Of a stretch of 6,562 nucleotides of DNA, positions 5,636 through 6,562 are shown one piece after another. A program made the translations under genes and the position numbers. The stretch comes from JAIRVZ01 sp031553755. GTDB taxonomy: Bacteria; Bacteroidota; Bacteroidia; Bacteroidales; Azobacteroidaceae. The notes under the pieces were generated by a model. It saw only the letters and a list, made by a program, of their open reading frames with translations, was not told the DNA's origin and did not search any database. Every line of letters starts with the position of its first letter. Position 1 is the stretch's first letter. The stretch spans positions 1 through 6,562 of the forward strand of contig JAVBKZ010000093.1 in the NCBI GenBank assembly GCA_031553755.1, in the 5' to 3' direction.

Positions 5636-5779
5636 AAAGTAAAAAAAAGAAGATAAAGCAGTACAAAAATCCCTTTTATGGAAGACAAAATAGAAAAGAG
5701 AAAGGCTAAAATTCCCTTTATAAAAGGGCTAAGATACCAAACGAAAAGTTACGAGTATCAATACGATTAATCAGGATAA

Positions 5780-5968
5780 TATTTTGTTCAATCTAATTCA
5801 AACGGAATTGTTATTGATACAAAAACACAAACATCTATATCAATTTATAATTTTTCCAGCCAAAAAGTATATCAATCCATGATTGATGGAAATACAGAAA
5901 TTCCATTACACAAAGGCACGTATATTGTGAAGCTAAATAACGAAAGCCAAAAAGTAGTTGTAAAATAG
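5780..5968 (+). pseudogene. Orphan C-terminus resembling a T9SS sorting domain
   Basis: This open stretch of 62 codons has no start codon at its beginning and follows an in-frame TAA (5777-5779). It encodes FVQSNSNGIVIDTKTQTSISI, split as FVQSNSNG then IVIDTKTQTSISIYNF, followed by SSQKVYQSMIDGN, IPLHKGTYIVKLNN and ESQKVVVK-stop. The order 'SIYN..GQKVYQ', a short linker, 'KGTYIVKL' and a terminal KVVVK is the pattern of T9SS type A-like C-terminal domains. Nothing upstream encodes a passenger protein, so this is the 3' remnant of a degraded or deleted gene. It is divergent from the operon and lies about 200 bp from its start. It was too short and startless to be called as a gene. Confidence 0.75.
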
Positions 5969-6002
5969 CATCATTCTCTAGAAGTTGTCTAAAAATCCTG
6001 TC

Positions 6003-6023
6003 ATCCCGGCCTTGAGCCGGGAT
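6003..6023. repeat. Short GC-rich palindromic repeat
   Basis: ATCCCGGC (6003-6010), loop CTTGA and GCCGGGAT (6016-6023) form a perfect 8-bp stem in otherwise AT-rich DNA, 35 bp past the orphan C-terminus. The phrase GTCATCCCGG..GAGCCGGGATC closely resembles a palindromic repeat dispersed in many bacterial genomes; that is from memory. On the plus strand it is followed by CTTCTAAAAAATT, which makes it a poor terminator. Confidence 0.65.
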
Positions 6024-6056
6024 CTTCTAAAAAATTATTTGATTTTTAATAAAATA

Positions 6057-6177
6057 GAATCCGGAGGATTCAAATGTTTATAGCATAGTATGTTGTCCGT
6101 ATATTCATTCGACTCCTTAGGAGTCGTATAAAACGGGAGACTAAATTTTCTATAAACATGCAATACCTTTGGTATTG
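6057..6177. repeat. Structured 121-bp element: three CC-NNN-GG hairpins and a 10-bp closing stem
   Basis: Hairpin 1 is GAATCC-GGA-GGATTC (6057-6071). A long-range stem ATGTTTATAG (6074-6083) / CTATAAACAT (6150-6159) encloses hairpin 2, CGACTCC-TTA-GGAGTCG (6110-6126). Hairpin 3 is CAATACC-TTT-GGTATTG (6161-6177). All stems are perfect, all three loops are three bases, and each hairpin closes on CC/GG. No coding frame runs through it. It has the look of a dispersed palindromic repeat or MITE-like element of Bacteroidota, or of a structured RNA. Confidence 0.7.
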
Positions 6178-6434
6178 GTAAATAGTAACTTGAAATAACG
6201 TCTTCCAAACTCCCCCTTACTCCAAATTTTCTATTATTTTCCTGAATTTTGTAAAAAATTAATTAAAATATAAGTGTTAAAATCGTTTATTTGTTAATGA
6301 ATTGTAATTATTTGTATTTGTAAAAACATTTATTCTTCCGGTTTGGAATTCCGCCGTACATTTGCATTGTAATTAAACGACACACACAGACAATTAAGAA
6401 TAAGTAACACACACAACAAAAAAAATTAAACAAC
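6178..6434. other. Intergenic upstream region of the rightmost gene
   Basis: This AT-rich non-coding stretch holds the promoter element at 6357-6364. After it comes a leader of about 65 bases rich in A and C (ACACACACAGAC, then AACACACACAAC) before the ATG at 6435. No Shine-Dalgarno-like purine block precedes the ATG, as is common in Bacteroidota. I see no riboswitch-like fold. Confidence 0.5.
6357..6364 (+). promoter_or_regulatory. Candidate Bacteroidota -7 element (TACATTTG)
   Basis: TACATTTG is an exact match to TAnnTTTG, placing the transcript start near 6371, about 65 bases before the ATG at 6435. A TTTG at 6342-6345 is too close to serve as a standard -33 element, so only the -7 half is supported. 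Confidence 0.55.
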
Positions 6435-6562
6435 ATGAACGCAACAATTAACAACAACAGCAACAACGAAAATCAAAAAAGAATCAACGGACAAATCAAA
6501 GTTTTCGCTTTTATGTCTTTACTTATCGGATACGCGGTAGTTTCTCATTTCATGGGTAATTT
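6435..6562 (+). CDS. Start of a small membrane protein gene (5' part only)
   Basis: An ATG opens a frame that runs to the window edge. It encodes an Asn-rich start (MNATINNNSNNENQKR), then INGQIKVFAFMSLLIGYAV and VSHFMGN. The segment from about residue 21 is a likely membrane span or signal anchor. The position downstream of a TACATTTG element and an A/C-rich leader supports it as a real gene. Too little is visible to name a family. It is transcribed away from the operon on the left. Confidence 0.6.
   Translation, partial: MNATINNNSNNENQKRINGQIKVFAFMSLLIGYAVVSHFMGN

Noticed and set aside
5671..5728. Inverted repeat CCCTTTTAT (5671-5679) / ATAAAAGGG (5720-5728)
   Set aside because: It is short, AT-rich and widely spaced, as expected by chance in this composition.
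5678..5770. Plus-strand 30-codon frame starting MEDKIEKRKAK
   Set aside because: Too short, no supporting start context and no similarity I recognise; it ends before the orphan sorting-domain remnant and is in a different frame.

Overview
The window reads as AT-rich chromosomal DNA from a member of the Bacteroidota, probably Bacteroidales. The evidence is a type A type IX secretion (T9SS) C-terminal sorting domain, a second orphan domain of the same kind, signal peptides ending ...AQ, promoter elements of the TAnnTTTG type, and weak or absent Shine-Dalgarno sites.

From about 5640 down to 209 the minus strand looks like one transcription unit of exported proteins. It starts with a small helical secreted protein (4990-5580). 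Next comes a Sel1-repeat protein carrying a T9SS sorting domain (3540-4970), then a secreted protein with an HEMWH metallopeptidase-type motif, an EF-hand-like calcium loop and a strongly Asp/Tyr-rich segment (2367-3533). Overlapping its stop codon (ATGA) is the first of four tandem copies of one small secreted protein family: intact copies at 1801-2370 and 1134-1727, a copy with a one-base deletion at 495-1078, and a 3'-truncated copy at 209-421. The array is a mosaic: blocks of 99-100% identity alternate with blocks where about a third of bases differ, and the truncated copy joins segments that match different siblings. Two of the spacers carry a GC-rich palindrome of a kind that looks dispersed in the genome; a third carries a different perfect inverted repeat close to a start codon.

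On the right, 5640-6430 has no intact gene. It holds the operon promoter, a plus-strand orphan T9SS-type C-terminus (5780-5968), a short palindromic repeat (6003-6023), and a 121-bp element built from three short hairpins and a 10-bp closing stem (6057-6177). A separate plus-strand gene begins at 6435 behind a TACATTTG promoter element and runs off the window.

The most interesting reading is a secreted or surface module: a putative metallopeptidase translationally coupled to a recombining family of small exported partner proteins. The coupling and the mosaic pattern are visible in the sequence; the functional link is inference.
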